From positions 6,327,001 to 6,391,000 of the forward strand of contig AP018172.1 of NCBI GenBank assembly GCA_002368175.1: a DNA stretch of 64,000 nucleotides. The letters run 5' to 3'. The translations under genes were made by a program, and so were the position numbers. This DNA is from Calothrix sp. NIES-2098. GTDB lineage: Bacteria > Cyanobacteriota > Cyanobacteriia > Cyanobacteriales > Nostocaceae. The notes beneath the pieces are model-generated. The model was not told where the DNA came from. It worked only from the letters and a program-made list of their open reading frames with translations, and did no database searches. This document shows, piece after piece, positions 44,657 through 54,588 of the stretch (positions are counted from its first letter, which is position 1; the number at the start of each line of letters is the position of its first letter).

Positions 44657-44698
44657 CCGAAAATATCTCAGGCAACCCAGCCAAAAAAATATTTTCGG
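44657..44698 (+). promoter_or_regulatory. Structured leader hairpin upstream of sigA
   Basis: CCGAAAATAT (44657-44666) is exactly complementary to ATATTTTCGG (44689-44698), a 10-bp stem with a 22-base loop, 82 bp before the sigA start. Just upstream, CTCCT/AGGAG (about 44631-44645) can form a smaller stem. Together they could regulate sigA translation or processing. Confidence 0.5.
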
Positions 44699-44779
44699 TA
44701 TCAAAAACTAGCTCGCTTAATTAAGAGCATTAAACACATCTTGAGTAATTGATTCTGCAAGGAGCATGAGGAACGCGGC

Positions 44780-45958
44780 ATGAACCAGGCTAACAACGTA
44801 CTCGAAAGCATTTATCAGCCTGACCTAGAAATGATAAATCAGCCTGAGCTCGAGTTAGATCCACTATTAATCGATGACGAAGTCGATGAGGACTTACTGC
44901 TTAACGATGAAGGCGAAATTGATGAGTTTTTAGAGCCTCAGTCTGATGAGGACGACGCAAAGTCTGGAAAAGCCGCTAAATCGCGTCGTCGGGCACAAAG
45001 CAAGAAAAAGCACTACACCGAAGATTCAATTCGCCTTTACTTGCAAGAAATTGGCCGAATTCGTTTGTTGCGGGCAGACGAAGAAATCGAATTGGCGCGA
45101 AAAATCGCCGAATTGCTGGAATTAGAGAGAATCAGGGAAAAGCTTTCCGAACAGTTGGAACGCGATCCTAAAGATAGCGAATGGGCAGAAGCTGTACAAT
45201 TACCATTGTCATCGTTTCGCTATAAACTGCATATTGGTCGCAGAGCAAAAGATAAGATGGTGCAATCAAACCTGCGCCTTGTAGTTTCAATTGCCAAGAA
45301 ATATATGAATCGTGGCTTGTCCTTCCAAGATTTAATTCAGGAAGGTAGTCTTGGCTTGATTCGTGCCGCAGAAAAGTTTGACCATGAAAAAGGTTATAAG
45401 TTTTCTACCTACGCTACATGGTGGATTCGTCAAGCAATAACCAGAGCGATCGCAGATCAATCCCGCACTATTCGTCTTCCAGTTCACTTATACGAAACCA
45501 TCTCTCGGATTAAGAAAACCACCAAGCTGCTTTCTCAAGAAATGGGTCGCAAACCCACTGAAGAGGAAATAGCTACTCGCATGGAAATGACAATTGAGAA
45601 GCTGCGGTTTATCGCTAAATCTGCCCAATTGCCAATTTCTTTAGAAACGCCTATTGGTAAAGAAGAAGATTCTCGCTTAGGTGATTTTATTGAATCCGAT
45701 GGTGAGACTCCAGAAGACCAAGTTTCCAAAAATCTGTTGCGCGAAGACCTAGAAAAAGTACTTGACAGTCTTAGCCCTCGCGAACGAGATGTATTGAGAT
45801 TGCGCTACGGCTTGGATGATGGTCGGATGAAGACTCTAGAAGAAATTGGCCAGATTTTCAATGTGACTCGCGAACGGATTCGTCAGATTGAAGCGAAAGC
45901 ACTCCGCAAGTTACGTCATCCCAATCGCAATAGTGTTCTCAAGGAATATATCCGTTAG
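44780..45958 (+). CDS. sigA: Principal (group 1) RNA polymerase sigma factor
   Basis: A 392-residue sigma-70. An acidic N-terminus (region 1.1-like) leads to region 1.2 ('YTEDSIRLYLQEIGRIRLLR') and region 2 ('NLRLVVSIAKKYMNRGLSFQ', 'KGYKFSTYATWWIRQAITRA'). Region 3 follows, then region 4 ('SPRERDVLRLRYGLDDGRMK', 'LEEIGQIFNVTRERIRQIEA'). This is the housekeeping factor; the full-length acidic N-terminus separates it from group 2 factors. Preceded by GCAAGGAG 12 bp before the ATG and by the long leader. A terminator follows at 46029-46064. Confidence 0.96.
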   Translation: MNQANNVLESIYQPDLEMINQPELELDPLLIDDEVDEDLLLNDEGEIDEFLEPQSDEDDAKSGKAAKSRRRAQSKKKHYTEDSIRLYLQEIGRIRLLRADEEIELARKIAELLELERIREKLSEQLERDPKDSEWAEAVQLPLSSFRYKLHIGRRAKDKMVQSNLRLVVSIAKKYMNRGLSFQDLIQEGSLGLIRAAEKFDHEKGYKFSTYATWWIRQAITRAIADQSRTIRLPVHLYETISRIKKTTKLLSQEMGRKPTEEEIATRMEMTIEKLRFIAKSAQLPISLETPIGKEEDSRLGDFIESDGETPEDQVSKNLLREDLEKVLDSLSPRERDVLRLRYGLDDGRMKTLEEIGQIFNVTRERIRQIEAKALRKLRHPNRNSVLKEYIR

Positions 45959-46028
45959 ACATTAGTTAGTAGTTATTAGTCATCTGTCTCAAGCTAATGA
46001 CTAATAACCAAAAAAAATTACAAAAAAT

Positions 46029-46064
46029 AAGAACCTGGGAATGGAAACATACCCAGGTTTTTCA
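46029..46064 (+). terminator. Intrinsic terminator downstream of sigA
   Basis: AACCTGGG, a loop of about 14 bases, then CCCAGGTTTTTC, 70-105 bp after the sigA stop codon. The T-run lies on the plus strand, so it fits sigA. Confidence 0.85.
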
Positions 46065-46222
46065 TTTGTAGTTAATTTTGTATTTTAATACTCAAACCAA
46101 TTAAGGATAGATCGTTTTCGTTGAAATTAGGTAAACACTCGGTCAAAGCTTTTAGTTCAAAACTGTTAACGCTGGAAGCGATCGCACGGCATAGCTTAAC
46201 AACCTTAAATTGAAAATTGGTA

Positions 46223-46405
46223 TTAGAGAATACCCCAAAAGTGTAGAAAGCCTTTACCAGAGAACAGTTCAATTAAAGCTGCTGCTAAAAAACCAATCAT
46301 CGCTAAACGACCGTTCCAAATTTCTGCTTGTGGGGTAAAGCCCCAGCGCCAAGCGTTACGATCTTCCACTACAGGAGCAGTCACTACTTTTGTTGCATTT
46401 GTCAT
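46223..46405 (-). CDS. High-light-inducible protein (HLIP/SCP)
   Basis: A 60-residue single-helix chlorophyll a/b-binding-like protein. 'AEIWNGRLAMIGFLAAALIE' carries the ExxNxR chlorophyll-binding motif in its one transmembrane helix. HLIPs protect photosystem II assembly and chlorophyll synthesis under high light. Monocistronic, with a 476-bp upstream gap. The start 'MTNATKVVTAPVVEDRNAWR' is typical in length. Confidence 0.94.
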   Translation of the reverse strand: MTNATKVVTAPVVEDRNAWRWGFTPQAEIWNGRLAMIGFLAAALIELFSGKGFLHFWGIL

Positions 46406-46881
46406 GGTTGGTACTCCAAACAGAGTTTACTAAGGGTTATTGGCTTATGTAAACTAATATAACAACTATTCTCATAATTGCAAAAGCTTGTTTGTATTTT
46501 TGTTGCTAAAACTTGACTTGAAGAATAGCAACTGATACGCAGACAGCCTAAGATATCTATCTTGAGAAGTCAAGAAGAGATTTAGCTTTAAATTCGTAAT
46601 AGTCTAATACTCAAGCCAAACTCTTTTCTCTGAATAGTGAGAAGTATTACCCCCCTCATCCTTGAAGGACTGGATAATCAAGCGCCAACTTTGTGTAAAA
46701 GCACAGTTTGCACCCGTGGTAATTGATTGAAAGCTTCAGACTCTTTGAGATATTGATAATAATTTTTAACTATTCTACTCATATTTAGGAGCGCGACTCA
46801 ATGCTTCATTCGCCCAAGACTCGGCCTAAAATAGCGTGTGAAGTGGATCTGTGCTTGCCAGCGCCAGATTTTCTGTTTTGA
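46406..46881. other. Intergenic region upstream of the HLIP gene
   Basis: A 476-bp AT-rich gap. No gene or strong structure is seen. The HLIP promoter should lie in its left part. Confidence 0.5.
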
Positions 46882-49545
46882 CTATGCAAATAAAAAAGAA
46901 GTATTAACTCGGCAGGATTTTGACTGTCCCAATAGTATTGTGGTGTCTTCAGTCGATAAAGGACGACTGAAAAGATAACCTTGCATCAGTTCGCAATCTA
47001 GAACTTGTAACAAATTGCGCTGTTCTTCAGTTTCCACTCCTTCAGCAACAACTGCAAGCTTCAGCCCATGAGCTAAGGCAATGATAGCAGTTGTAATAGC
47101 GGCATCATAGCGATCCTCAGACAGATCGCGTACAAAGGACCTGTCAATTTTTAAGCAGTGAATAGGAAAATTTTTGAGATAACTTAAAGAGCAGTATCCT
47201 GTACCAAAATCGTCTATAGATATAGAGACGCCTAGTTCATATAATTCACTCAAAACTTTTTGAGTAAATTCAACGTTTTTCATAGCAATGCTTTCAGTAA
47301 TTTCTAGCTCCAAACATTGAGGATTTAATTGAGTTGTTGATAATACCTGCTTCACTATATTTACTAAATTTGGTTGCTGAAATTGTCGTGCTGAAAGATT
47401 AACTGCTACTGAAAGTCTTGGTAAACCTAGGGTATCTTGCCAAAATTTATTTTGAGTACAGGCAGTTTGTAAAACCCATTCACCAATTGATAAAATTAAT
47501 CCGGTTTCTTCAGCAAGAGGTATAAATTTTTCGGGAGGTATCAAACCTAGCTGTAAGTGTCGCCAACGTAACAAAGCCTCAATTTTCGTAATTTCCCCAG
47601 TAGTGCTATTTACTTGTGGCTGGTAATAAATTTCAAATTCTTGCCGTTCTAAGGCATAGTGTAAGCTGTTTTCTAAGATTAATAATTCAGAAGAGTCAGA
47701 ATTAATTGCTGAGTGGTAAAACTGATAGTTATTACGTCCTTGAGACTTGACAATATATATTGCCGCATCAGCATGTTTAATTAGGGTTTCGGCATCTTGC
47801 CCGTGTAGGGGATAGAGAGCAATACCAATACTAGGACTAATATGTAATTGATAATTTTCTATATTAAATACTGGTTTGAAAGCCGCTAATATACGCTCTT
47901 GAATCTGGGTAACTTCTTTAGTATCTTTAATGTCCGGTAACAGCAAAGTAAACTCATCACCGCCCCAGCGAGCAATGGTGTCGCCATCTCGTAGACATTG
48001 TCTGAGACGTTGAGCGACACTCTGCAATAGTTTATCTCCAATCGCATGACTTAATGTGTCATTAATGGTTTTGAAGCGATCTAGATCCAAAAAACATACC
48101 GCTAGTTTACTACCACTTTTTTGTGCCCGTGCTAATGCCTGAGAAAGTCGCTCATTGAATAGCACTCGATTTGGTAAATTGGTTAATAGGTCGTGCAAAG
48201 CTTGATGACAGATTTTAGCTTCTGCTAATTTGTGAGCAGTGACATCCCGAAAGCTCCACACTCTACCAACAATGTTGCCGCCAATACTTTGCGGTTGAGA
48301 ATAACGCTCGAATACTCTTCCATCTTTAAATGCGATCGCATCATAAATTTGTAGGTCTGGGTTCAAATGTAATTCTCTAATAGTCGTAAGATACTGTCTT
48401 GGCGCTTCTAGCTGTTTCATCGCCAATCTCAGCGCTGTTCTGTAATTTCCTGATGCTATCAGCTGCTCAGGAATACGCCACATCTGAAGAAACTTTTGAT
48501 TAAAACCTGCAATGTTACCTTGGCTATCTACTACTAAAATGCCATCGGCTGTTGATTCTAAAGTTGCACATTGCAAAGATAAAGATTTTTCTAGTTCTGT
48601 TTGTATCCGCTTGCGTTCGGCAATTTCTCGATGCAATTCAGCAGTGCGTTCTTGCACTAAATTTTCTAAGTTGGCAGCACAATCTTGAGTTTGTGATATT
48701 ACTGTTTGTAAAGCCTTGTCTACTAATAAATGCTCGTGAGCTAGTGAAAGCATACCTGCTACTGCTTGCAAAAATGCTATTTCTTTTGCGTCCCAATTTT
48801 GCGTTGCTACACAGCTATCAAGCCGAATAAATCCTACGAAATTGCCTTTAGCAATGATTGGTAAAAATAAAAGCGTGTGAATGCCTTCTAACCCTAAAAT
48901 TTGGCGTTGTATTTCGCTAAATTCTGCTACTTTCTCAAAAAAAATCTCACCGCGTACTAATAGACTGAGCCAATGCGGCAGAAATTTTGTATAGGATAGA
49001 TTTTGCCAAGGATGGTTGTCAATTTTTGTCGATATATCTTGAAAATACCATTCAGCTTGCAGGCTCATAATTAAGCCGCCGTTATCAGCCAAATTATTTT
49101 CAAATGCATATATATGACTAACTTTACAAGTTTTTCCTAGGATTTGCAGAATTTCTTGATAGGATTTGAAACGGCGATCGAAACTTAGTAGAGAGCGTTC
49201 TATTGCCACAATAGCTTCTAAGTAGCCAGTGGTGCAATTGTAAGTGGCTTCATTACATTCATGCGTTTCCTTTTGATTAAATACTTTTACTTGGCTATGA
49301 GCGATCGAGAACTTATTTTTATTATCTTTACGCGATATAATTTGATTTTTATCTAGTGTATACAAACTTTTATTTTGATTTTTTTGTGTATTTATAAATT
49401 TAGAGAATAAGGAGTTTGCTAGATATAAAAAAATATTTTTTGCTCTTAACCAGGTGAATGAATTAACTATCCTGAGGATTAGGAAAGTTTCAAATATTGT
49501 AAATATCGTACTTTTGAGTACCGTGAATATTCTTGAGTTGTGCAT
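46882..49545 (-). CDS. GAF-PAS-GGDEF-EAL cyclic-di-GMP signalling protein
   Basis: An 887-residue protein. A hydrophobic N-terminus (about residues 5-50) leads to a GAF domain (about 110-275), a coiled coil, a PAS domain (about 325-440), then GGDEF with 'IARWGGDEFTLLLP' and EAL with 'EALLRWRHLQLGLI' and 'ISIDDFGTGYCSLSYL'. Both active-site motifs look intact, so it could make and degrade cyclic-di-GMP. Typical outputs are phototaxis, aggregation or biofilm; the trigger is not evident. Single gene in an AT-rich setting. Confidence 0.93.
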   Translation of the reverse strand: MHNSRIFTVLKSTIFTIFETFLILRIVNSFTWLRAKNIFLYLANSLFSKFINTQKNQNKSLYTLDKNQIISRKDNKNKFSIAHSQVKVFNQKETHECNEATYNCTTGYLEAIVAIERSLLSFDRRFKSYQEILQILGKTCKVSHIYAFENNLADNGGLIMSLQAEWYFQDISTKIDNHPWQNLSYTKFLPHWLSLLVRGEIFFEKVAEFSEIQRQILGLEGIHTLLFLPIIAKGNFVGFIRLDSCVATQNWDAKEIAFLQAVAGMLSLAHEHLLVDKALQTVISQTQDCAANLENLVQERTAELHREIAERKRIQTELEKSLSLQCATLESTADGILVVDSQGNIAGFNQKFLQMWRIPEQLIASGNYRTALRLAMKQLEAPRQYLTTIRELHLNPDLQIYDAIAFKDGRVFERYSQPQSIGGNIVGRVWSFRDVTAHKLAEAKICHQALHDLLTNLPNRVLFNERLSQALARAQKSGSKLAVCFLDLDRFKTINDTLSHAIGDKLLQSVAQRLRQCLRDGDTIARWGGDEFTLLLPDIKDTKEVTQIQERILAAFKPVFNIENYQLHISPSIGIALYPLHGQDAETLIKHADAAIYIVKSQGRNNYQFYHSAINSDSSELLILENSLHYALERQEFEIYYQPQVNSTTGEITKIEALLRWRHLQLGLIPPEKFIPLAEETGLILSIGEWVLQTACTQNKFWQDTLGLPRLSVAVNLSARQFQQPNLVNIVKQVLSTTQLNPQCLELEITESIAMKNVEFTQKVLSELYELGVSISIDDFGTGYCSLSYLKNFPIHCLKIDRSFVRDLSEDRYDAAITTAIIALAHGLKLAVVAEGVETEEQRNLLQVLDCELMQGYLFSRPLSTEDTTILLGQSKSCRVNTSFLFA

Positions 49546-50569
49546 CTTGATAACCTGGTTAATATATAGCTAATAGCCACTTTTTCTAAGTATTTTAAGT
49601 AATTTTGCTCTTTATACTGGCTTTTTTTATATTTTTTTGAGATTGAGTTAAAATTTTGGTAACTACCAATTTTTTCAGTATGTTAGTCATAATTTCCTGA
49701 CTTTGGAGATATTCTGTATTTTTAGACTCAGCTTATATAGATTATTTGGTGTTTAGACATCTCATAATTGTCTCAAGACAGACGATCAAATATTGATAGC
49801 TAATTAGATAACAGCAGACATGAAAAATCAAATATTTTCTTTCTACTTTTCTACCTAATGTTGTTTTTTCTTATTATTTTGTTCGTAGCCTAGCGCATTA
49901 TAAGTTTTAGTCGGATAATTGTGGGTTTCCGAATAATAAAATATTATATTATTCTGCAAAATATTCATGCCCATGTGAGAAATTAACTCACATAGAAGTT
50001 TCTTTAACTTCAATAAAACTTTTATATTAAAATTCTGAGCTTTTAATATGTTGAACTTAAGTTTAAATTTATTTTTATATTTTTTAATAATCTCTTAACT
50101 TAGATTTATAAAAAAATATTCTTATTCTTACCTTAACTAGAAAACGAGTTTCGTCTAGCTATAAACGAGAAATTAAACAATAATATTTCTTTTTATTTAG
50201 TATTAAATTTGACAAATAATTAATATTAATTAGAATATTATAATAGTTCTCGTTTTAAGAAAATTAGTTTTGCCGCAGGCATCTGGAATTTAGTGAGAAC
50301 ACAGATGTATTTCTACCTCGATAAACTGGGCAATACTATAAATTGCAACAGATGGATTAACCAAACTCTGATGCAGACAAGTATTTAGAATATAAACTAG
50401 ACGATCCAAACTCAAAAAATCTTTGTAACAGATTCCTCACACCGTAGAACCATTTGATGAGAGGCTGTTATTTCTATGTCACATTCTTGTTTTTAACTCG
50501 GTATTAGCCGATCGCCATAAATTCAAGCTTTTGTAAATAAGACTACATTTTTTACGATCGACATTAATC
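49546..50569. other. AT-rich 1-kb intergenic region
   Basis: A 1,024-bp, very AT-rich gap. Upstream of the GGDEF-EAL gene and downstream of sbcC. No ORF of coding quality, tandem repeat or strong hairpin is seen. A CCTCACACC stretch (about 50435) recalls part of the Yfr1 sRNA loop, but no flanking stems or terminator are present. Confidence 0.5.
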
Positions 50570-53500
50570 TTAAGTTAACAAATGTAGATGCGAGCCTTGT
50601 TGATTTTTGTTAACTTCGATTCGGGCTTGAAAAGCTTCTTTAAGATGAGGCATATGGGTAACGGTGAGAATACAGGCAAAATCAGATGCGATCGCATTAA
50701 TTGCTGCAATCAAACGATCGCATCCTTCTGCATCTTGAGTGCCAAAACCTTCATCGATAATTAACAACTGTAACGCCGCCCCCGCCCGCTGCGCTAATAA
50801 TTTCGCCAAGGCTAATCGAATAGCAAAGTTAATTCTAAAGGCTTCCCCACCAGAGTAAGTTTCATAAGCCCGCGTTCCTCTAGCGTCGGCAATGAGAATA
50901 TCTAAAGTGTCTATCAGCTTGACATTTTTCTTGGTTGATCTTCCGTTACGTCCAGCTTTTTGAGTAATAAATTGTACGTGTAGCTGATTGGCACTTAGAC
51001 GTGAAAGCAATTGATTTGTCTCAGCTTCCAGTTGAGGTAACACGTTTTCAATCATCAGTGCTTGGATACCATTTTTACCAAATGCTTGCGCTAATTCCTG
51101 ATACACGCGATATTGCTGCTTGCAAGCTTGTAATTGCTGTTGTTGTTGTTCGTACTGAATTTGTAATGCTTCCAGTTGTACCGCCAACTGTTCTAAACGT
51201 CCTAACTTGGCTATTTGTTCGTCTAATTGTCTTCTTCGTACTTGAAGTTGCTGTTCTAAAGCTTGAATTTGAGCAGTTGGGTTAGCAGTTTCTTCTAGCT
51301 GTTCTTGAATAGTATCGATTTGGCTAGCGAGGGTTTGCCGTTCTGCCAATCTAGCGGTTTTGGCAGCCTCTAACTCTTGCGATCGCATCTGGAGTTGAGG
51401 ATACTGTTGCTGGGCTGACAACATCTGTTGATAGCGTAACTGCCAAGATTGATTTTGCCTTACAGCCATCCGTAACTGGTTGTGCTGCTCTGAACTATAG
51501 CCGAGTTCTGTAATATAGCGATCGAGGGCTGCAATTTGTTTGGCACAGTCAGAATCAGTTTGCTCTTGTTGGATTCTTGTTTTTAATTGAGCAATAGTGG
51601 CTTCTAGCTCTGGTTTGCGTGCTGCTAGTTGAGTTTGGCGCTTGATTGCGTCTTTAATCTGTCCTTGTTTAATTTCTGCCCATCGCCAGCGCTCGACTTC
51701 GCTACGAGCAAGCGCATGATCTTGGTCATTGTAATTGAGTTGTTGTAGATATTGGTCTAGTTGCTGTAATTCGGCTTGCTTGTCGGGGGCGTAGTCACCT
51801 AATTGTAGCGATCGCTCTAAATGTTGTTTTTCGGCAGCAATTTGCTGTAGTTGTTGTTCGACATCGCTGGTAGCTTCCAACTGGGCAGCTAACTGTCCCC
51901 TTTGTTCGCGTAAAGTATCATAAGCTGACAATTGTTGGGATATATCTCGGTATTCTTTCCTAAGCACCTGAATTTCTTTGTCTGAGACAGCCATCTGTTC
52001 CCGAACTACCCAAAATTGCCCCTGTGTATCTTTTAACTCCTCTTCAGTTTTTTCTACCACTCGATTCCAGTGATGTTCATCTAGGGGACGTTCGCACAAC
52101 GGACAAAGTGCATTCGGATTCTGGAGCATTTGCAGTTTTTGCTCTAGTTCTCCTAGCAGTTTTTCATAGTCTCTTTGGTGCGCTTGTAGCCGTTCAATAA
52201 AATGTCGTCTTTCCTGTCCTTTTTCTTGAACTCGCTGCAAATAAACCCGCTTTTTCTCCAATTCCTCAATTTGAATAGCCACATCCATGACTGCTTGTTG
52301 CAGTTGCGGTTGGCGGCGCTGCTGGCGTTGCAGTTGGTTTTCTGTTGTTGCTAGCTGTTCCATGCGCGCTACCAAACCAGCATGAAATCGATCTAGTTGG
52401 CTTTGTAAAGTCGTGCGTTGTTGCAATAAAGGAGCCACTTGCATTTGCAATCGATCGAGATGCGCTACTCTTTGACGCGCTGCTGCTAGTTGTGTCAAAC
52501 CCGCTTCTACCTCACCAGATTTGGTGAGAGTTTGCTGAATTTCTCGCTCTTGTTGCTGCAAAGCCTCTAATTGCGCTTGAGCTTGTTGCAGTTGTCGTTC
52601 AATTTCGTGAATTTGTTTGGTAAGCTGCTGTTGCTTTTGTTGACGAGTTTGCCCGGCGCGGGTAAATTCTTCAAATTTGGTAGCAAAAGCTTCTTCTTGA
52701 GATTGCAGATTTTGATATTGAAGATAGCCAGCTTTTATCTCAGGTTCTTGGCTTAGTAATTTTTCTAAATCGGAAATTTGACTTTTAACAGCTAACTGCT
52801 CTTGTTGGAGGCGATCGCAGTCTTGAGTAAGATTTTGGTATTGCTGTCTGACAAAACTCAGTTGTTCTACTTTTGTTTGGCGTTGATGCTGCACAACTTG
52901 CAAGCTTTGTAACTGAATCGTCTCAAAAGCTTGCACTTGTTGCAGTTGATTGAGTTCTGCTTCTAACTCGGCTCTTTGCGCCTGAGTTGTTTCGCGTTGC
53001 TGTAGCTGAATTTTAATCGACTCTAAAGAACGCTCCAATTCCTCCGCCCGCGCTTTAAACTGACGAGATGATTCCTTTGCTCGTTCTTCCAAATCATCGT
53101 ACTGATTGAGTTTCAATAACTCTGCTAAAATTTCTTTGCGTTCAGCAGGACGCTTTAACATGAATTCATCTGCACGACCTTGACGCAGGTAAGCAGAATT
53201 AATAAAAGTATCGTAATCGAGCTTGATATGTTCTAGAATCAAATCCTGTGTTGCTCTGACCCCCTTGCCAGTCAACGGACGAAAGCCAGAGGGTGTTTCG
53301 ATTTGAAATTCTAAAACGCTAGTTCCACTCCGAACGCGAGTACGGATTACTCGGTATTTTTGCTGATTACTTTGGAAAGTGAAATCAACCCGAACTTCTT
53401 TAGCTCCTGTATGAATTACATCATCTTCAGCAGCGGCGCGGCTTTCACCCCAAATTGCCCAAGTAATAGCTTCTAGAAGTGAAGATTTACCCGCACCATT

Positions 53501-53596
53501 GGAACCACAAATACAAGCTGTATGCAAACCGCGAAAATCTAAAGTTGCCTCACGGTAACTGAGAAAATTTTTAAGAATTAGTTGTACTGGGATCAT
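50570..53596 (-). CDS. sbcC: SbcC/Rad50-type nuclease ATPase subunit
   Basis: A 1,008-residue SMC-like ATPase of the SbcCD (Mre11-Rad50) complex, which opens hairpins and protein-blocked ends. The N-terminal Walker A is 'CGSNGAGKSSLLEAITWAIW' (near residue 35), long Gln-rich coiled coils follow, and the zinc hook is 'CPLCERPLDEHHW'. The C-terminal half has 'TYSGGEAFRINFAIRLALAK' (signature) and 'LLIIDEGFGTQDAEG' (Walker B). sbcD is not adjacent. The Gln content of the coiled coils is high but common in cyanobacteria. Confidence 0.96.
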   Translation of the reverse strand: MIPVQLILKNFLSYREATLDFRGLHTACICGSNGAGKSSLLEAITWAIWGESRAAAEDDVIHTGAKEVRVDFTFQSNQQKYRVIRTRVRSGTSVLEFQIETPSGFRPLTGKGVRATQDLILEHIKLDYDTFINSAYLRQGRADEFMLKRPAERKEILAELLKLNQYDDLEERAKESSRQFKARAEELERSLESIKIQLQQRETTQAQRAELEAELNQLQQVQAFETIQLQSLQVVQHQRQTKVEQLSFVRQQYQNLTQDCDRLQQEQLAVKSQISDLEKLLSQEPEIKAGYLQYQNLQSQEEAFATKFEEFTRAGQTRQQKQQQLTKQIHEIERQLQQAQAQLEALQQQEREIQQTLTKSGEVEAGLTQLAAARQRVAHLDRLQMQVAPLLQQRTTLQSQLDRFHAGLVARMEQLATTENQLQRQQRRQPQLQQAVMDVAIQIEELEKKRVYLQRVQEKGQERRHFIERLQAHQRDYEKLLGELEQKLQMLQNPNALCPLCERPLDEHHWNRVVEKTEEELKDTQGQFWVVREQMAVSDKEIQVLRKEYRDISQQLSAYDTLREQRGQLAAQLEATSDVEQQLQQIAAEKQHLERSLQLGDYAPDKQAELQQLDQYLQQLNYNDQDHALARSEVERWRWAEIKQGQIKDAIKRQTQLAARKPELEATIAQLKTRIQQEQTDSDCAKQIAALDRYITELGYSSEQHNQLRMAVRQNQSWQLRYQQMLSAQQQYPQLQMRSQELEAAKTARLAERQTLASQIDTIQEQLEETANPTAQIQALEQQLQVRRRQLDEQIAKLGRLEQLAVQLEALQIQYEQQQQQLQACKQQYRVYQELAQAFGKNGIQALMIENVLPQLEAETNQLLSRLSANQLHVQFITQKAGRNGRSTKKNVKLIDTLDILIADARGTRAYETYSGGEAFRINFAIRLALAKLLAQRAGAALQLLIIDEGFGTQDAEGCDRLIAAINAIASDFACILTVTHMPHLKEAFQARIEVNKNQQGSHLHLLT

Positions 53597-54249
53597 TGAG
53601 GCTATTGCGCCACATTAACTTTTAATGATTAACAGTAAAGATGTACTTCTTGTTAGTTTAGCTATCTACATATCAGTATTCTAGTCTTGAAGACTTCAAT
53701 TTTACAAAAATTTACAATATAATAAGCTGTTTTTTCTTGTTCAGCAAAGGATTTTTCTCAACTTCAAAGAAAATTGACTAGTGTGAAACGAGAAGATTTT
53801 TGATTGTTAACTTCTTTATATATCAAACAAGCAGGGCAGTAACAGACAATTCTCTTCTCTTAAATCTTCTAGAGATACTGGCTTAAGGTTTTGACATTCA
53901 CTGTTAGAAATCAATTAAACCTCTGCTTGAGCCGCTTAGATATGGGTAGTAGAGAGAGCATCACTGAAGTGAGATTGACTTTAGGTGTCTGGTGAGAGTT
54001 GACTAAAGTATTTTCTCTTTACCACAAAAAAATTAAAATTTTCCAGATTAACCCCCAAGATTTGCCAAGTTGCCAACTGAATTCATGGGGGTTATGGGAG
54101 AATTTTCTGCCCTAAAGTTTTCTCCAAAGAGTGGGAGCATCTGATTTTGTGATTAATCTTAAAAAATGTCAACCCGCACCAGTTGTTAAGACAGATCTGG
54201 CACTAATTGCGTAGACGCGCAGCGGCTTGTCAAAGACATCGCTTTCCTT
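53597..54249. other. Intergenic region upstream of sbcC
   Basis: A 653-bp AT-rich gap with no supported gene or repeat. It should include the sbcC promoter on the left. Confidence 0.5.
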
Positions 54250-54426
54250 TTATTTAGACCGAGGTATTAACATACCTACGTATGTACCTACCGCAAATTT
54301 TGTCAGATCCATAAATTGCGGGCGACTTTTCTCATCGATAATGGCGAGAGTTAAAGAACCAATCACCATAATTAGAGTTACAACAGCCAGTACTTCATCT
54401 CTGGAAGGAAATCTTCTCGAAAACAT
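54250..54426 (-). CDS. Small single-helix membrane protein
   Basis: A 58-residue frame from ATG 54426 to TAA at 54250 encodes 'MFSRRFPSRDEVLAVVTLIM' then 'VIGSLTLAIIDEKSRPQFMD' then 'LTKFAVGTYVGMLIPRSK'. It has a basic N-terminus, one clear transmembrane helix (about residues 13-30) and a second weaker hydrophobic stretch near residues 43-54. Composition is gene-like, unlike the opposite-strand frame. Divergent from the NACHT gene by 162 bp. I do not recognise the family; a phage-hole or toxin-like role cannot be excluded or supported. Confidence 0.6.
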   Translation of the reverse strand: MFSRRFPSRDEVLAVVTLIMVIGSLTLAIIDEKSRPQFMDLTKFAVGTYVGMLIPRSK

Positions 54427-54588
54427 TTGTTTATTCCCGAATCCTGTAAATCACTACATTCTTAGCTTTACAGGTAGGTGTTTGCGATCGGCTTGAATAC
54501 AAGCTTGCAATCTGGGTGAGTTATGTATGCGCTGGGTATGAATTCAGAATTTTACCGTTAAAATCAGCACAAGCGTTATGGTGAGGCT

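Noticed and set aside
45968..46014. GTTATTAGTCAT inverted repeat as the sigA terminator
   Set aside because: The following bases are A, not T, on the coding strand; the hairpin at 46029-46064 is the better terminator.
50430..50470. Yfr1-like small RNA (CCTCACACC loop)
   Set aside because: Only part of the conserved loop is present; the flanking stems and the terminal hairpin with U-tract are missing.
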